From positions 1-64,000 of the forward strand of contig NZ_JAASRY010000005.1 of NCBI RefSeq assembly GCF_011761345.1: a DNA stretch of 64,000 nt, read 5' to 3'. How positions within the stretch are numbered: the stretch's first letter is position 1; each line of letters opens with the position of its first letter. The stretch comes from Thalassobacillus devorans. Lineage in GTDB: Bacteria > Bacillota > Bacilli > Bacillales > Halobacillaceae. The notes under the pieces are model-generated. The model had not been told where the DNA came from and ran no database searches. It worked only from the letters and a program-made list of their open reading frames with translations. Below are positions 1 through 9,187 of this stretch, piece after piece. A program made the translations under genes and the position numbers.

Positions 1-96
1 GTAAGATCCCTCAGAGACGATGAGGTAGATAGGTCCGAGGTGGAAGCGTGGTGACACGTGGAGCTGACGGATACTAATCGATCGAGGACTTAACTT
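1..96 (+). rRNA. rrl: 23S ribosomal RNA, 3' end (partial)
   Basis: The first bases match the conserved 3' end of Bacillus 23S rRNA, including the stretch GACGGATACTAATCGATCGA and the final GGACTTAA. The gene enters the window from the left. The exact 3' end is estimated from homologous molecules. It is followed by a spacer of about 120 bases before the 5S gene, the usual rrn arrangement. Confidence 0.93.
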
Positions 97-218
97 CATA
101 AATTCGTGAATGACGTACGTGGTTGAATGTTGCTTATCTAGTTTTGAGGGTTTACTAAAAAAACTCTTGATTTTTTAGCGAAAAGTTAATATAATTAATC
201 TTGTCGCTAATATTAAAG

Positions 219-334
219 GTCTAGTGGCGATGGCGGAGAGGTCACACCTGTTCCCATGCCGAACACAGCAGTTAAGTTCTCCAGCGCCGATGGTAGTCGG
301 GTTTATCCCCGTGAGAGTAGGACGCTGCTAGGCT
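219..334 (+). rRNA. rrf: 5S ribosomal RNA
   Basis: It contains the 5S hallmarks: AGGTCACACCTGTTCCCATG, CCGAACACAGCAGTTAAG and the 3' part GAGAGTAGGACGCTGC. The ends TCTAGTGGC and GCTGCTAGGC pair to form helix I. Length is about 116 nt, as usual. End positions may be off by one or two bases. Confidence 0.95.
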
Positions 335-383
335 GTCAATTTTATACTTATCGTAAGTGCAGGAAGAAATGCATTTACATTAT

Positions 384-460
<77 letters not shown>

Positions 461-581
461 AATTATTTCAACTTCCTACGTCGAGTAATCTTCTTAGCTA
501 GTTGAAAATCGTGTACTGAAAAGTGCAACCAATTTATTTTCACTAACAACGTCGATTATCATTTACATATAGGTTAGTTTT

Positions 582-658
582 GGTCCGGTAGTTCAGTTGG
601 TTAGAATGCCTGCCTGTCACGCAGGAGGTCGCGGGTTCGAGTCCCGTCCGGACCGCCA
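582..658 (+). tRNA. tRNA-Asp (GTC)
   Basis: This is a 77-nt cloverleaf with acceptor GGTCCGG/CCGGACC, the T-arm motif GGTTCGAGTCC and an encoded CCA end. The anticodon GTC is at 616-618. It is the last gene of the rrn-tRNA transcription unit, followed by a strong hairpin. Confidence 0.97.
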
Positions 659-676
659 TTATAAATTCGATATGAT

Positions 677-708
677 AAGCCTTAGGTAAACCCTAAGGCT
701 TTTGTTGT
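677..708 (+). terminator. Rho-independent terminator of the rrn-tRNA operon
   Basis: A 10-bp perfect stem AAGCCTTAGG/CCTAAGGCTT encloses a 5-nt loop and is followed by a T-rich tail. Confidence 0.85.
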
Positions 709-854
709 GTCTTCATTTAATAGAAATATTTTTAATGCTAACAAATATGTAGTGGGGACTTCCGCATTTGTAATTGTTATGCATTTTTTTATCTTTGGAC
801 AAGTTATTGATATAATGAACTTATCTTTTTACGAACGTAGGAGGCTCACCATCT

Positions 855-1838
855 ATGGATGAATTTTCTTTCATCGATTCCATCAAGCAGGATGTTTATT
901 TTCAGCCCTCCGTGTTGAAGGGCATCGGTGATGATGCAGCAGTTTTTCGGGCGAATAACCAGGATATTATAACCGCTGTGGATACACTGGTAGAAGATGT
1001 ACATTTCTCACGGGATACCATGGCGCCGTTCGATGTGGGCTATCGTGCTCTCGCGGTCAATATCAGTGATTTAGCTGCTATGGGGGCAGCCCCTGCTTTT
1101 TATATGGTATCTATTGTGATTCCGGAGGATTGGTCTGTAGAGGAAATTGATGAAATTTATTCAGGTATGAAGGAGCTCGCAAAGCAATACAGGATGGATC
1201 TGATTGGTGGCGATACGGTTTCAGGAAAAGAGCTGGTGGTTTCTGTTTCGGTATTTGGTCTTGTACCACCTGATAAAAGCAGGTATCGCAGTTTGGCCAA
1301 GCCAGGGGATGTCTTGTTTGTGACTGGCACATTGGGGGATGCACAAGCCGGACTGGAATATTTATTAGGCAAACATCATTTCGATGAGGCTGTTGCTGAC
1401 TATTTTATTAGCCGGCACAGACAACCGGATCCTCGTGTAGCGTTTGCTCTTCAGCTGCAGTCACTGAAGCGTGTCGCTTTAAATGATATCAGCGATGGTA
1501 TTGCCAGCGAGTCAAATGAAATTGCTGCAGCTTCCGGTGTTGATCTACATATCAAGTATGAGGATTTGCCGAGAGTAGAATATATGAACGGGCTGGAAAA
1601 GGAAGTATGTAAACCATGGATGTTATCAGGAGGAGAAGACTTCGAGCTGCTCGGAGCTGTCCCGGAAAAAGACTGGGAGGCTGTACAACAGGCTGCTGAA
1701 GCGTCCTCCACACGTGTAACGAAAATTGGTTCGGTGTCCGAAAAAAAAGCTACGGAACCGGTTGTGTTTTTATATGAAGAAAATGAAAAGTCACGATTAA
1801 CGAAATCGGGCTATACACATTTACGACAGGATAGGTGA
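855..1838 (+). CDS. thiL: Thiamine-monophosphate kinase ThiL
   Basis: ThiL phosphorylates thiamine monophosphate to the active cofactor thiamine diphosphate in the cytosol. The 327-aa product has the family start FSFIDSIK and the N-terminal GIGDDAAV motif that binds ATP/Mg, then the central aspartate-rich segments NISDLAAMGA and GGDTVSG, and the C-terminal SGGEDFEL motif, all typical of the AIR-synthase-like fold. A GTAGGAGG ribosome site precedes the ATG. It heads the thiL-tsaE-tsaB-rimI-tsaD operon and its stop overlaps the tsaE start. A TATAAT at 811-816 may be its -10 box, but no convincing -35 is visible. Confidence 0.96.
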   Translation: MDEFSFIDSIKQDVYFQPSVLKGIGDDAAVFRANNQDIITAVDTLVEDVHFSRDTMAPFDVGYRALAVNISDLAAMGAAPAFYMVSIVIPEDWSVEEIDEIYSGMKELAKQYRMDLIGGDTVSGKELVVSVSVFGLVPPDKSRYRSLAKPGDVLFVTGTLGDAQAGLEYLLGKHHFDEAVADYFISRHRQPDPRVAFALQLQSLKRVALNDISDGIASESNEIAAASGVDLHIKYEDLPRVEYMNGLEKEVCKPWMLSGGEDFELLGAVPEKDWEAVQQAAEASSTRVTKIGSVSEKKATEPVVFLYEENEKSRLTKSGYTHLRQDR

Positions 1839-2299
1839 TGAGGGTGAAATCTTTTAAAATCACGTCAACTTCCGAGGCGCAGACAAAGGAACTAGCCAGA
1901 CGGCTTGGCGAGCGTTTACAGGCCGGTGACGTTTTGACTCTTGAAGGTGATCTAGGCGCTGGAAAAACAACTTTCACTAAAGGCCTGGGAGAGGGGCTTG
2001 GAGTCAAGCGGACGATCAGCAGCCCGACGTTTACGATTGTGAAAGAGTATGAAGGTCGTATTCCCCTCTATCACATTGATGTCTATCGCCTGGAAGACAG
2101 CGAAGAGGATATCGGTTTCGAGGAGTATTTTGATGGAGAAGGAGTTACGGTGGTGGAATGGGCACAGTTCATTCAGGATTTTTTACCGAAGAGAAGACTG
2201 GATCTTACTATCATTTATCTGGATGAACGGGCACGTTTCATTGAAGGGAAAACAGAGGATCCTCATTTGGAAAAGATATGCGAGGAGCTATTTTTATGA
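1838..2299 (+). CDS. tsaE: tRNA N6-threonylcarbamoyladenosine synthesis ATPase TsaE
   Basis: TsaE is the small P-loop ATPase that works with TsaB and TsaD to make t6A37 in ANN-decoding tRNAs. The 153-aa protein shows the Walker A motif GDLGAGKTTFTKG, then SPTFTIVKEY and LYHIDVYRL, and the VVEWAQF segment characteristic of YjeE/YdiB proteins. The ATG at 1838 shares bases with the thiL stop (TGATG), implying translational coupling; a GTG at 1835 is an alternative start. It is part of the conserved thiL-tsaD cluster. Confidence 0.95.
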   Translation: MRVKSFKITSTSEAQTKELARRLGERLQAGDVLTLEGDLGAGKTTFTKGLGEGLGVKRTISSPTFTIVKEYEGRIPLYHIDVYRLEDSEEDIGFEEYFDGEGVTVVEWAQFIQDFLPKRRLDLTIIYLDERARFIEGKTEDPHLEKICEELFL

Positions 2300-2982
2300 A
2301 CGTATTAGCTATAGATACATCTAATCAAATCTTGGGAGTGGCTGTTGTTAAAAATGGAGAAACAGCCGGTGAGTTGATTACAAATATAAAGAAAAACCAT
2401 TCTGTTAGATTGATGCCGGCCATCGCTCAATTGATGAAGGAAACAGGAGTGACTCCTTCCGATTTGGATAGAATCGTTGTTGCCAAAGGACCGGGTTCCT
2501 ATACAGGTGTACGGATTGGTCTTACTACAGCAAAATCAATGGGATGGGCATTGAATATCCCTGTTATAGGTGTTTCAAGCCTGGAAGTATTAGCTTATCA
2601 GGGGATGTATTTTAATGGCAGCATCTGTCCTTTCTTTGATGCCAGAAGAGGCTTAGTTTACACTGGCTTATACGATCAGGATATGAAGCTTTTGAAAGAT
2701 GAAACCAATATGCTGATGGCAGAATGGCTGGAAGAATTGAAGGAAAGGGAAGAACCGATTTTATTTTTAAGTCAGGATGTTGAGTTACACCGTGAAGCTA
2801 TTGAAGAAATATTAGGTGATCAGGCGATTATCCCTCCGCAAGCATGTCATGCCCCTCGCCCAAGTGCTTTAGCTCTGGCAGGGGAGAACAAGGAAGCCGA
2901 ATCTTTGCATGGTCTCGTTCCTAATTATTTAAGACTGGTAGAAGCTGAAGCTAAATGGCTGGAACAGCAGGAGAAGAAATAA
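2296..2982 (+). CDS. tsaB: tRNA t6A biosynthesis protein TsaB
   Basis: TsaB is an inactive paralogue of TsaD that forms the scaffold of the t6A-forming complex. The 228-aa sequence begins MNVLAIDTSNQ and contains KGPGSYTGVRIGLTTAK, both diagnostic of the YeaZ/YdiC family. The ATG at 2296 overlaps the tsaE stop and has GAGGAG 9 bases upstream, so it is preferred over an in-frame ATG at 2278. The downstream rimI gene starts on the base after its stop codon. Confidence 0.95.
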   Translation: MNVLAIDTSNQILGVAVVKNGETAGELITNIKKNHSVRLMPAIAQLMKETGVTPSDLDRIVVAKGPGSYTGVRIGLTTAKSMGWALNIPVIGVSSLEVLAYQGMYFNGSICPFFDARRGLVYTGLYDQDMKLLKDETNMLMAEWLEELKEREEPILFLSQDVELHREAIEEILGDQAIIPPQACHAPRPSALALAGENKEAESLHGLVPNYLRLVEAEAKWLEQQEKK

Positions 2983-3441
2983 ATGGACAACGTAACGGTC
3001 AGGGAAATGACTGTCGACGATATTGATGAAGTGATGGAAATCGAGCATGCTTCCTTCGCAATCCCCTGGAAGCGAGAAGCTTTTGTCGGGGAAGTCGAAC
3101 AGAATAATTTCGCTGTTTATTATGTAATTGAAGACGAAAACCGTATTTTTGGCTATTGCGGATTATGGATGATCATTGATGAAGCCCATATTACCAATAT
3201 CGCTATTCTTCCAAGCCATCGGGGGAAAGGTTATGGAGCTTTGCTGTTTGGCCATGTCATCGAACAAGCTGTCGAGAAGGGGGCTATCATGCTCTCCCTG
3301 GAAGTGCGTGTATCTAATACAGGAGCACAGCACATGTACCGGAAATTCGGGTTGGTTCCTGGTGGGATTCGCAAGCAATATTATACGGATAATGGAGAGG
3401 ACGCATTAGTGATGTGGGTGAATTTTCATGACGAAAGATAA
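2983..3441 (+). CDS. rimI: Ribosomal protein bS18 alanine N-acetyltransferase RimI
   Basis: This 152-aa GNAT enzyme is predicted to acetylate the N-terminus of ribosomal protein bS18. It has the RimI-type start with [12 protein letters not shown], the acetyl-CoA-binding loop [13 protein letters not shown] and the C-terminal [19 protein letters not shown] segment. It abuts tsaB and overlaps tsaD by 14 bases, the same place rimI (ydiD) holds in B. subtilis. Confidence 0.93.
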   Translation: MDNVTVREMTVDDIDEVMEIEHASFAIPWKREAFVGEVEQNNFAVYYVIEDENRIFGYCGLWMIIDEAHITNIAILPSHRGKGYGALLFGHVIEQAVEKGAIMLSLEVRVSNTGAQHMYRKFGLVPGGIRKQYYTDNGEDALVMWVNFHDER

Positions 3442-4468
3442 TTATATACTAGCGATCGAAACGAGTTGTGATGAAACAGCTGCAGCAATTGTGAAAAATG
3501 GAAGGGAGCTAGCGGCTAACGTTGTAGCTTCACAAATAGAAAGTCATAAACGCTTCGGCGGAGTTGTGCCGGAAATAGCATCCCGCCACCATATCGAGCA
3601 GATTACAATTACATTGGAAGAAACATTGTCCCAGGCAGGAATGGTGATTGATGATATCGATGCCATTGCTGTAACGGAAGGGCCTGGACTGGTTGGTGCA
3701 TTGCTTGTCGGTGTGAATACGGCTAAAGCCCTCGCTTTTGCTAAAAATAAGCCATTGGTGGGGGTCCATCATATTGCCGGACATATTTATGCCAACCGGC
3801 TGGAAAAAGAATTTGAATTCCCTTTATTATCATTAGTCGTCTCGGGCGGACATACGGAATTGATTCTGATGAAGGAACATGGTTCTTTTGAAGTAATTGG
3901 AGAGACCAGGGATGATGCTGCCGGGGAGGCCTATGATAAAGTAGCCAGAACGTTGAAGCTGCCTTATCCGGGCGGTCCCCATATCGATAAGCTTGCTCAA
4001 GAGGGCGACGAAACGATTGATTTCCCGCGAGCCTGGCTCGAAGAGGGGTCTTATGACTTCAGCTTCAGTGGATTGAAATCCGCAGTTATCAACAAGCTGC
4101 ACAACGCGAAACAAAAAGGTGACACTTTGGAAGACAAAAATGTAGCAGCAAGCTTCCAGGCGAGTGTAGTTGATGTGTTATCCACAAAAACATATCAGGC
4201 TGCCAAGGAGCATCAGGTTAAGCAGGTGATTGTAGCTGGAGGAGTAGCTGCTAATCAGGGGCTGCGTAAGGCTTTGGCGGACAAGTTCGAAGGGGAAGAG
4301 ATCGAATTGTTAATTCCTCCATTAAAACTGTGCACAGATAATGCGGCAATGATTGCAGCTGCAGGTGCTGTTGCTTATCAACAGGGTCATCGTGCCGGAT
4401 GGGATTTAAACGCCAATCCATCGTTAAGCCTGGAGCGTTATGCGAGCAGATCTATAAAGCATCGTTAA
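3428..4468 (+). CDS. tsaD: tRNA N6-adenosine threonylcarbamoyltransferase TsaD
   Basis: TsaD transfers the threonylcarbamoyl group to A37 of tRNA. The 346-aa protein has the family start [12 protein letters not shown], the metal-binding histidines in [10 protein letters not shown], the SGGHTELI loop, the [10 protein letters not shown] segment and the nucleotide-binding [12 protein letters not shown] and CTDNAAMIA motifs. It is the last gene of the operon; an intrinsic terminator follows its stop immediately. Old names are gcp and ydiE. Confidence 0.97.
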   Translation: MTKDNYILAIETSCDETAAAIVKNGRELAANVVASQIESHKRFGGVVPEIASRHHIEQITITLEETLSQAGMVIDDIDAIAVTEGPGLVGALLVGVNTAKALAFAKNKPLVGVHHIAGHIYANRLEKEFEFPLLSLVVSGGHTELILMKEHGSFEVIGETRDDAAGEAYDKVARTLKLPYPGGPHIDKLAQEGDETIDFPRAWLEEGSYDFSFSGLKSAVINKLHNAKQKGDTLEDKNVAASFQASVVDVLSTKTYQAAKEHQVKQVIVAGGVAANQGLRKALADKFEGEEIELLIPPLKLCTDNAAMIAAAGAVAYQQGHRAGWDLNANPSLSLERYASRSIKHR

Positions 4469-4497
4469 AAAACTCCCTAAAACAGGGAGTTTTTTTA
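4469..4497 (+). terminator. Terminator of the thiL-tsaD operon
   Basis: Perfect stem AAAACTCCCT/AGGGAGTTTT, short loop, then a run of seven or more T residues. Confidence 0.92.
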
Positions 4498-4569
4498 TTT
4501 GTAATTTAATAATCTTCACCTTTGGTAAAGGATAAAATATTCATTAGGTTCAAACCAAGGTTTTAACAG

Positions 4570-4773
4570 TGTGTATAAGTCATTGGGGGAAGCATGGGAT
4601 TATACACAGATGCATAAATATACTGTGGATAATCATTATTAAAGACTTAATTTTAAGTGTTCATATTATCTGTGGAAAAAGTGGATAAATGCGAACCTTC
4701 TTGTGGATAATGTGTATAAACCTGTGCAAAAGTAATAAAATAGCTGTTTGACTGTGAATAACTATGTGGATGC
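4570..4773 (+). promoter_or_regulatory. DnaA-box cluster downstream of tsaD
   Basis: Within about 200 bp there are ten 9-mers matching or nearly matching the DnaA box TGTGGATAA. Two are perfect, at 4624-4632 and 4702-4710. Near matches are at 4570-4578, 4600-4608 (reverse orientation), 4671-4679, 4680-4688, 4711-4719, 4723-4731, 4753-4761 and 4765-4773. The segment holds no gene. From established knowledge, B. subtilis has DnaA-box clusters outside oriC and, as I recall, one is next to gcp (tsaD). A role in titrating DnaA and timing initiation is inferred. Confidence 0.75.
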
Positions 4774-4805
4774 TGTTAGCTATTGGATTCATAGGATGCA
4801 TAAAA

Positions 4806-4832
4806 GAAGGACTGTCTTAGCAACAGTCCTTC
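4806..4832. terminator. Stem-loop between tsaD and the nitronate monooxygenase gene
   Basis: A perfect 10-bp stem GAAGGACTGT/ACAGTCCTTC encloses a 7-nt loop. No T-run follows directly on either strand, so it is a weak terminator candidate; it may end the leftward gene at 4931. Confidence 0.45.
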
Positions 4833-4930
4833 ATGCTTAGTTATTGTTCTTTTTTATTGTCATTACAGAGTGTTAATGGACAAAGAATGATCAATGCAAT
4901 CACTTGTACCAAAAACACTTTTTTGCTTTT

Positions 4931-6001
4931 TTAAAAATAATCTAAGGAAAGCTCTTTGACTTCCTTTACCATTTGTCGTATTAACTGGCCTGCAGGCAGT
5001 TCACGGCTGAGGGAGGCATTCTGTCCTGCCCAGAGGGACATGTAATCGGGTTTGTTTTGTTCAGCGGCTGCTTTCCGCAGTTGTTTCGTTAACGTGTTCA
5101 TGATGGGATAAGGAGGCAGCTGGTGCTCCTGCTGTCGCATCTGGCGAACGAAGTCATTTTCAATTCCTCGGGCGGGTTTTCCGCTGAACGAGCGGGTGAG
5201 CACTGTATCATCTCCGTCACTTTTGAGGATCGCTTGTTTATGAAGCGGTTTTGCGCCACTTTCTGGAGAGGTCAGGAAAGCGGTACCCATTTGTACACCT
5301 TTTGCGCCAAGCTTATTTACAGCGACAAAGCCACGCGCGTCCATAATACCGCCGGCGGCAATAACTGGAATAGATATACGGGCTGCCATTCTTTGAACAA
5401 GTGACATGATACCGACCGCTCCCTGTTCAAACGAAGCAGCGAATGTTCCGCGGTGACCGCCGGCTTCACTCCCTTGCGCGACGACAAGGTCGATTCCGGC
5501 ATCTCCATTGATGATTGCTTCTTTAACCGTAGTTGCCGTACCTATCAGGCGAATCTGATGGGATTTTAAACGACTAATCACCTTTTCGGATGGTACTCCA
5601 AAAGTAAAACTGCAAACCGGAACTTTTTCTTCTACAATAACGTCCAGCTGCTTTTGGAATGTAGAGGAGGAATGCGATACTTCCTGAGTTGGTTCTATTT
5701 GTAATTTTTCATGAAAAGGCTGCAACAGTGCATTGGCGAACGAGATATCTGCTTCAGATCCTGTGCTTTCCTCCGGTACGAATACGTTGACGCTGAACGG
5801 CTTATCTGTCCGTTTTTTTGTTTCCCGTATAGCTGTCTGTAAAGCGTCTGCAGTCATATAGCCGGCTCCAATCGTTCCTAACCCGCCGGCATTAGATACT
5901 GCGGCGACCAGTTCCGGAGTAGTGACGCCTCCCGCCATGCCTGCTTGTATGATAGGGAACTTAATATTAAGCAGGGAGGTCACTTCATTGTGCTGCCACA
6001 T
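4931..6001 (-). CDS. Nitronate monooxygenase (2-nitropropane dioxygenase family)
   Basis: This 356-aa FMN-dependent TIM-barrel enzyme is predicted to oxidise alkyl nitronates such as propionate-3-nitronate. It shows the family start FPIIQAGMAGGVTTPELVAAVSNAGGLGTIGAG, the phosphate-binding segments AQGSEAGGHRGTF and IPVIAAGGIMDARG, and the GAKGVQMGTAFL motif. A GGAGGAT site sits 6 bases before the ATG. It is a lone leftward gene not linked to the t6A operon. The substrate cannot be told from sequence. Confidence 0.9.
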   Translation of the reverse strand: MWQHNEVTSLLNIKFPIIQAGMAGGVTTPELVAAVSNAGGLGTIGAGYMTADALQTAIRETKKRTDKPFSVNVFVPEESTGSEADISFANALLQPFHEKLQIEPTQEVSHSSSTFQKQLDVIVEEKVPVCSFTFGVPSEKVISRLKSHQIRLIGTATTVKEAIINGDAGIDLVVAQGSEAGGHRGTFAASFEQGAVGIMSLVQRMAARISIPVIAAGGIMDARGFVAVNKLGAKGVQMGTAFLTSPESGAKPLHKQAILKSDGDDTVLTRSFSGKPARGIENDFVRQMRQQEHQLPPYPIMNTLTKQLRKAAAEQNKPDYMSLWAGQNASLSRELPAGQLIRQMVKEVKELSLDYF

Positions 6002-6334
6002 CCAATCATCCTCCTAGTAAAGGGTAGCTTTCTTAGCTGCATTTTCATATTCTAGCTTTTTTCTTCACTGCTTAAGATTTGAGGGTTTTTGATATCACAA
6101 TCGAATACGATTTCACAGCCAATGATGCGGTCATTCAAAGTTATGACCGGCACATTAGCACTAAAGATACCTAAGCATTTCCTATACTCCTATACTTCCA
6201 GCTTACCATAGGAGGTAGGAAGTTGAGTCGCCTTTCTGAGGGAATTTTATTATTTTTGTCATATCAACTTTCACCAAGTTGATAATATGTTACACTCGGA
6301 TGAAATGAAATTCTGCATTGTAGGAGGGTCTCAA

Positions 6335-6844
6335 ATGCCCGATGTATGGATTGGTCTGCTGCTGTTTATTGGAATGGCTCTCAGTGTCTATACTTCCCTT
6401 AAATTCACAAGGGCGTTAGTCAGGAAGGGGACTGGCTTAAAGATTGCCCGGGTCATTTATGGATTATTAAGTGGTGCAGGAGTAGCTGCTGTCATGATTG
6501 GACTCCTGATAATAGATATGGGTGAAGTGGAGAGCGTCCTTATGAATTTTCCGGTTATAGCGGTTGTTTTCGGATCCATTTTTTATTTTAATAGTAAAGG
6601 TAAGCATCGATATCGGCGGAGAGGAACATTTCGGTTTAAAAAGGTCAGCTATGACTTACTGATTGCTGATATCAATGTAAAGAAGCAGTTGAAACAATTC
6701 CCGAGAAAGATGAAAATGGCTTGGCAAGACCTTGTAGAGGAAAGTCGTGTATTGGCATTCATTTTGGTTCTTTGTTTCCTCATTCCTGTCGTAATTGGGG
6801 GAACGGGAATTTATTTTGAATTCATTCATCCCATCGTTACATAA
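6335..6844 (+). CDS. Small membrane protein of unknown function
   Basis: I do not recognise this 169-aa protein. The ATG at 6335 is chosen because GGAGGG lies 7 bases upstream. Hydrophobic segments are visible at about residues 3-22 (VWIGLLLFIGMALSVY), 41-60, 65-85 and near the C-terminus (VLAFILVLCFLIPVVIGG). A basic loop rich in Arg and Lys (KHRYRRRGTFRFKK) lies in the middle. It is followed 13 bases later by a 47-aa gene, suggesting a two-gene unit ending in the hairpin at 7001. Confidence 0.65.
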   Translation: MPDVWIGLLLFIGMALSVYTSLKFTRALVRKGTGLKIARVIYGLLSGAGVAAVMIGLLIIDMGEVESVLMNFPVIAVVFGSIFYFNSKGKHRYRRRGTFRFKKVSYDLLIADINVKKQLKQFPRKMKMAWQDLVEESRVLAFILVLCFLIPVVIGGTGIYFEFIHPIVT

Positions 6845-6857
6845 AGAGGGGGATAAA

Positions 6858-7001
6858 ATGGCAAAAGAGCGAGGGAAAAGGGATAAGATAAAGAGTTTTA
6901 GCAAAGCGTTCGGTAATGAAATTCGTGAATATTTTATTATAGGTCTTATATGGAAGGGCCTAACATTCCTCCCGAGACTGCTCATTCGTTTATTCAACTA
7001 A
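6858..7001 (+). CDS. 47-aa basic protein with one hydrophobic segment
   Basis: A clear AGAGGGGG ribosome site precedes the ATG at 6858. The product begins MAKERGKRDKIKSF and ends in an amphipathic hydrophobic tail (YFIIGLIWKGLTFLPRLLIRLF). It is probably cotranscribed with the upstream membrane-protein gene. Function unknown. Confidence 0.6.
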   Translation: MAKERGKRDKIKSFSKAFGNEIREYFIIGLIWKGLTFLPRLLIRLFN

Positions 7002-7036
7002 AAAACTTTGCTACAAAAAGTAGCAAAGTTTTTTAT
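7001..7036 (+). terminator. Terminator after the small membrane-protein genes
   Basis: Stem AAAACTTTGCTAC/GTAGCAAAGTTTT with an A-rich loop and a T-run; the flanking A-run also allows termination of leftward transcription. Confidence 0.85.
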
Positions 7037-7091
7037 ATACTTTATATGAGTTTTAGCTATAAGGACTTGGAGATAAGCCAAGTTCTTTTAA

Positions 7092-9023
7092 TCATTCAGT
7101 ATGAAGTTCTTCCCATTCTTCCATTAAACGCTCCAGCTTGTCGTTCAGTTGTTCGTTTTCGGAAGTTAATTCCAGTGATTTTTCATGATCCTGGTAAATG
7201 TCCGGATCACATAATAGTTCATCGTTGGTTTCGATGGCTGCTTCGATTTCTGCGATTTCCGTTTCGATTTCTTCGATTCGCCGCTGGCGTTTACGGGCTT
7301 CCCGTTTCTGGGCTTTATCCTGATGGAAGCTCGTCTTCGTGTCCGGTGACGTGCTGGTTTCCTGTTGGCGATCTTGGCTTTCCAGCTGTTCCAGTTCATA
7401 TTCTTCCTGTTTTTTTCCTATATAATAATCGTAATCACCGAGGAACATACGAGATTCCCCAGGGGTCATTTCAAAAATCTGTGTCGCGATTTTATTAATG
7501 AAATAACGGTCGTGGGATACGAAAAGAATCGTGCCTGGGAAGTCCACCAATGCCGCTTCTAATACTTCTTTGCTGTCGAGATCCAGGTGGTTGGTAGGCT
7601 CATCGAGAATCAACAGGTTCGCTTCCTGCATCATCAGCTTAGCCAGGGACAGCCGGGCTTTTTCGCCGCCACTCAAAGACGAAACAGGCTTCAGCACATC
7701 CTCGCCGCTAAACAGGAAGTTTCCGAGAATGGTGCGGATGTCTTTTTCATTTTTCATCGTATAATCATCCCAAAGTTCATTGAGCACAGTTTTTGTAGAA
7801 TGCAGCTTTGTCTGTTCCTGGTCATAATAACCGACCTGGACATTGGTTCCGATTTGAATCGTTCCCTGGCTGGCTTTTAAGTCGTCGATGATGGTCTTGA
7901 GCAGGGTGGTTTTGCCGACTCCGTTCGGACCGACAAGTGCGATGCTGTCCCCGCGATTAACATCCAGGTTGACGTTTTCGAACACGTTTGTTTCACTATC
8001 TGGATAACGGAAAGCAAGATCACGCAGGCGGAGGACGTCATTGCCACTTTGTCTGGAAACCCGGAAAGAGAACTTGGCCGATTGATTCTCATCTTTCGGC
8101 TTATCGACACGGTCCATTTTTTCCAGTTGCTTTCTTCTGCTTTGCGCTCGTTTGCTGGTTGTAGCCCGGACTATATTTTTTTGGATGAATTCCTCCATCC
8201 GTTTGATTTCAGCCTGCTGCTTTTCGTATTGTTTCATTTCCAGCTCGAAATCGGCCTCTTTCTTTTTCAAATAATCACTATAGTTTCCGTGATATTTCCT
8301 GGAAGATTGAAAGGCGATTTCATAGACAGTCTTCACAATTTTATCGAGGAAGTACCGATCGTGGGAAACGATGACGACTGCCCCCTGATAACCCTGAAGG
8401 TAGTTTTCCAGCCAGCTGAGTGTATCAATGTCCAGATGGTTGGTCGGCTCGTCCAAAATCAGGACATCCGGTTTGGAAAGCAACAGCTTCCCGAGCGCGA
8501 GCCGCGTTTTTTGCCCGCCACTCAACGTATTGATCGGGGTAGCAAGGTCGAAATCATGGAAGTTAAGACCGTTCAGTACGGCTTTGATGTCGGCTTCATA
8601 ATGATAGCCGCCTTCCATTTTGAATGTTTCCTGCTTACTGTCGTATTCCTTCAATAGTTGCTGGTATTCTTTTTCGTTTGCCATCAGGTCTGGGTCCGCC
8701 ATCTGGCTTTCCATGGAACGAAGCTCGCTTTCCAGTTTCTTCAGGTGGCTGAAGACTTTCTCCATTTCATCCCAGATCGTCCGGTCGGATTCAAGGCCAG
8801 TGTTCTGGGCCAGGTAGCCAATGGAAACGTCCTTTGGCTGAAACTTTTCCCCGCCGTCATGGGCCATCTCTCCTGCCATGATTTTCAACAGGGTAGACTT
8901 CCCTGCGCCGTTACGACCGACAATGGCAATCCGGTCATTCGTTTGTACTTCTATTTTAATATTCGATAGAATGAGTTCAGCACCGAATCGTTTTTCAATC
9001 TGGTTCATCTGCATTAGAATCAT
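7092..9023 (-). CDS. ydiF: ABC-F family ATPase (YdiF type)
   Basis: ABC-F proteins are soluble tandem ATPases that act on the ribosome in translation control or antibiotic protection. The 643-aa protein has two ABC modules: Walker A motifs VGRNGAGKSTLLK (about residue 36) and VGPNGVGKTTLLK, signature motifs LSGGQKTR and LSGGEKARL, and two ILDEPTNHLD Walker B sequences. A basic linker rich in Lys and Arg lies between the modules and a C-terminal coiled coil rich in Glu follows. No membrane segments. GAGGTGA precedes the ATG. The position between tsaD and moaC matches B. subtilis ydiF. Confidence 0.93.
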   Translation of the reverse strand: MILMQMNQIEKRFGAELILSNIKIEVQTNDRIAIVGRNGAGKSTLLKIMAGEMAHDGGEKFQPKDVSIGYLAQNTGLESDRTIWDEMEKVFSHLKKLESELRSMESQMADPDLMANEKEYQQLLKEYDSKQETFKMEGGYHYEADIKAVLNGLNFHDFDLATPINTLSGGQKTRLALGKLLLSKPDVLILDEPTNHLDIDTLSWLENYLQGYQGAVVIVSHDRYFLDKIVKTVYEIAFQSSRKYHGNYSDYLKKKEADFELEMKQYEKQQAEIKRMEEFIQKNIVRATTSKRAQSRRKQLEKMDRVDKPKDENQSAKFSFRVSRQSGNDVLRLRDLAFRYPDSETNVFENVNLDVNRGDSIALVGPNGVGKTTLLKTIIDDLKASQGTIQIGTNVQVGYYDQEQTKLHSTKTVLNELWDDYTMKNEKDIRTILGNFLFSGEDVLKPVSSLSGGEKARLSLAKLMMQEANLLILDEPTNHLDLDSKEVLEAALVDFPGTILFVSHDRYFINKIATQIFEMTPGESRMFLGDYDYYIGKKQEEYELEQLESQDRQQETSTSPDTKTSFHQDKAQKREARKRQRRIEEIETEIAEIEAAIETNDELLCDPDIYQDHEKSLELTSENEQLNDKLERLMEEWEELHTE

Positions 9024-9187
9024 GTTTGTTCACCTCAATGAGTCAAGTGTATCTCACATCAAAGCTGGCAGGCAAGAAGCATGATGGCAGATTGTGAAAA
9101 ACTTAACGACTATCTTTTGCATTTTTGGTAAAATACAAGTAATGTAAATACACATAATAGAATTTCTGCTTCAAGGGAGGCTTTACT

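Noticed and set aside
1451-1711. Leftward ORF inside thiL
   Set aside because: It lies entirely opposite a well-conserved gene, has no ribosome site, and its product has low-complexity Ser-rich composition typical of antisense frames.
9091-9108. Rex-binding site upstream of moaC-rex
   Set aside because: ATTGTGAAAAACTTAACG has only one good half site of TTGTGA-N6-TCACAA.
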